DNA of 64,000 nt, taken from contig JAABQK010000003.1 of assembly GCA_011391495.1 (NCBI GenBank), forward strand, positions 1 through 64,000, given 5' to 3'. The stretch comes from Hydrogenophaga sp. (GTDB lineage Bacteria; Pseudomonadota; Gammaproteobacteria; Burkholderiales; Burkholderiaceae_C). Made by a program: the position numbers and the translations under genes. The notes beneath the pieces were generated by a model that did not search any database, had not been told where the DNA came from, and saw nothing but the letters and a program-made list of their open reading frames with translations. Shown in pieces: positions 63,391-64,000 of this stretch (positions within the stretch are counted from its first letter, which is position 1; the number at the start of each line of letters is the position of its first letter).

Positions 63391-64000
63391 ACCGCGAGGA
63401 GGGGGTGCGGGTTCCGCTGCCGGTCAGCCAGAAGGCGGTGGCCGATCAGGCAGCCCGTGCCAGCGAGGCGCGTTGGAACGACATCCAGCACTGGATGCGC
63501 CCGGGCACCCTGCAGCTGACCAGCCTGCCGCCGCTCTCGCTCTACATCCACCTGCCCTGGTGTCTGAAGAAGTGTCCGTACTGCGATTTCAACTCGCACG
63601 AGTGGAGTGCCACCAGCGAGCCGGGTCAGGCCTTGCCCGAGCAAGCCTACCTGGAGGCCTTGCGTGCCGATCTCGAGGCATCTTTGCCGTTGATCTGGGG
63701 CCGCACCGTGCACAGCGTGTTCATCGGTGGTGGCACGCCCAGCCTGTTCTCTCCCGAGTCCATTGACCGCCTCCTGGGCGATGTGCGCGCGCTGCTGAAG
63801 CTGGATGCCGATGCCGAGATCACGCTCGAAGCGAACCCAGGCACGTTTGAAAAAGACCGCTTTCGCGCTTTCCGCCAGGCCGGCGTGACGCGCCTGTCCA
63901 TCGGGGTGCAGAGCTTCAGCGACGCGCACCTGAAAGCGATCGGGCGTGTGCACAACCGCGCCCAGGCGATCGCGGCGGTCGAAGAGGCGGCACAGGCCTT
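63387..64000 (+). CDS. hemW: Radical SAM heme chaperone HemW (cut by window edge)
   Basis: The first 204 residues are visible. The radical SAM cluster motif CLKKCPYCDF (Cys59, Cys63, Cys66) follows SLYIHLPW; FIGGGTPSLFS, ITLEANPGTF and RLSIGVQSF are the usual next segments. It belongs to the HemN/HemW family; the cluster motif and N-terminus fit HemW, a heme chaperone, not coproporphyrinogen dehydrogenase. The reading frame runs off the window. Confidence 0.92.
   Translation, partial: MNREEGVRVPLPVSQKAVADQAARASEARWNDIQHWMRPGTLQLTSLPPLSLYIHLPWCLKKCPYCDFNSHEWSATSEPGQALPEQAYLEALRADLEASLPLIWGRTVHSVFIGGGTPSLFSPESIDRLLGDVRALLKLDADAEITLEANPGTFEKDRFRAFRQAGVTRLSIGVQSFSDAHLKAIGRVHNRAQAIAAVEEAAQA

Overview
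The window is about 68% GC, densely coded on both strands, and looks like chromosomal DNA of a betaproteobacterium of the Burkholderiales, most likely Comamonadaceae (Hydrogenophaga-like). The grounds are protein character, conserved gene runs such as lolB-ispE-tRNA-Gln-prs-rplY-pth, nadK-recN-rapZ and yicC-gmk-rpoZ-spoT, and the presence of a selenoneine cluster. No gene-free stretch exceeds 300 bases: the longest gaps are 2255-2477 and 26315-26496, in which I see no gene or clear signal. I see no insertion sequence, prophage or CRISPR array.

Region 1 (1-4.4 kb): tail of a PQQ-type sugar dehydrogenase, an ATP-grasp protein, a YHS lipoprotein, an unknown secreted protein and a patatin-like hydrolase. 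Region 2 (4.5-13.1 kb) is the highlight. A PhnCDEE-type importer of the putative selenate class (minus strand) is followed by egtD (hercynine synthesis), senA (selenoneine synthase), senB (selenosugar synthase), and a selD/senC selenophosphate synthetase with a TehB-like methyltransferase behind it. Together these could take up selenium oxyanion, make selenophosphate, then a selenosugar, and join selenium to hercynine to give selenoneine. The start codons of senA and senB overlap in a single CATG.

Region 3 (13.3-19.2 kb) holds small accessory genes rich in sulfur-transfer folds: three rhodanese-domain proteins, one fused to an ArsR regulator with a perfect palindromic operator, and a DsrE-like protein. 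Region 4 (19.2-30.7 kb, all minus strand) has a stand-alone oxidoreductase of the type usually fused to the N-terminus of SelD, overlapping a chromate-transporter gene; DUF3047 and DUF547 proteins; a TVP38-disulfide reductase fusion; and a ynjBCDF-type ABC transporter locus. Several of these plausibly extend the selenium/sulfur theme, but that is inference. Region 5 (30.8-34.9 kb) is a bufferin (copper-binding RiPP) operon, bufA1-bufB-bufC-DoxX, with a redoxin, an ECF-type sigma factor and a zinc-finger anti-sigma. A shared TGTAAG-N16/17-CGAC motif precedes bufA1 and the redoxin gene.

Region 6 (34.9-64 kb) is core housekeeping: ftsY, two M16 proteases, rsmD, coaD, ferredoxin, pth, rplY, prs, tRNA-Gln, ispE, lolB, a TPR protein, mutM, a dynamin-like GTPase, mutY, rapZ, recN, nadK, hrcA, two tRNAs, greB, spoT, rpoZ, gmk, yicC, a Ser/Thr kinase-PP2C phosphatase pair, rph, rdgB and the start of hemW. 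A roughly 70-bp REP-like element occurs twice, each time inside an ABC-transporter operon.
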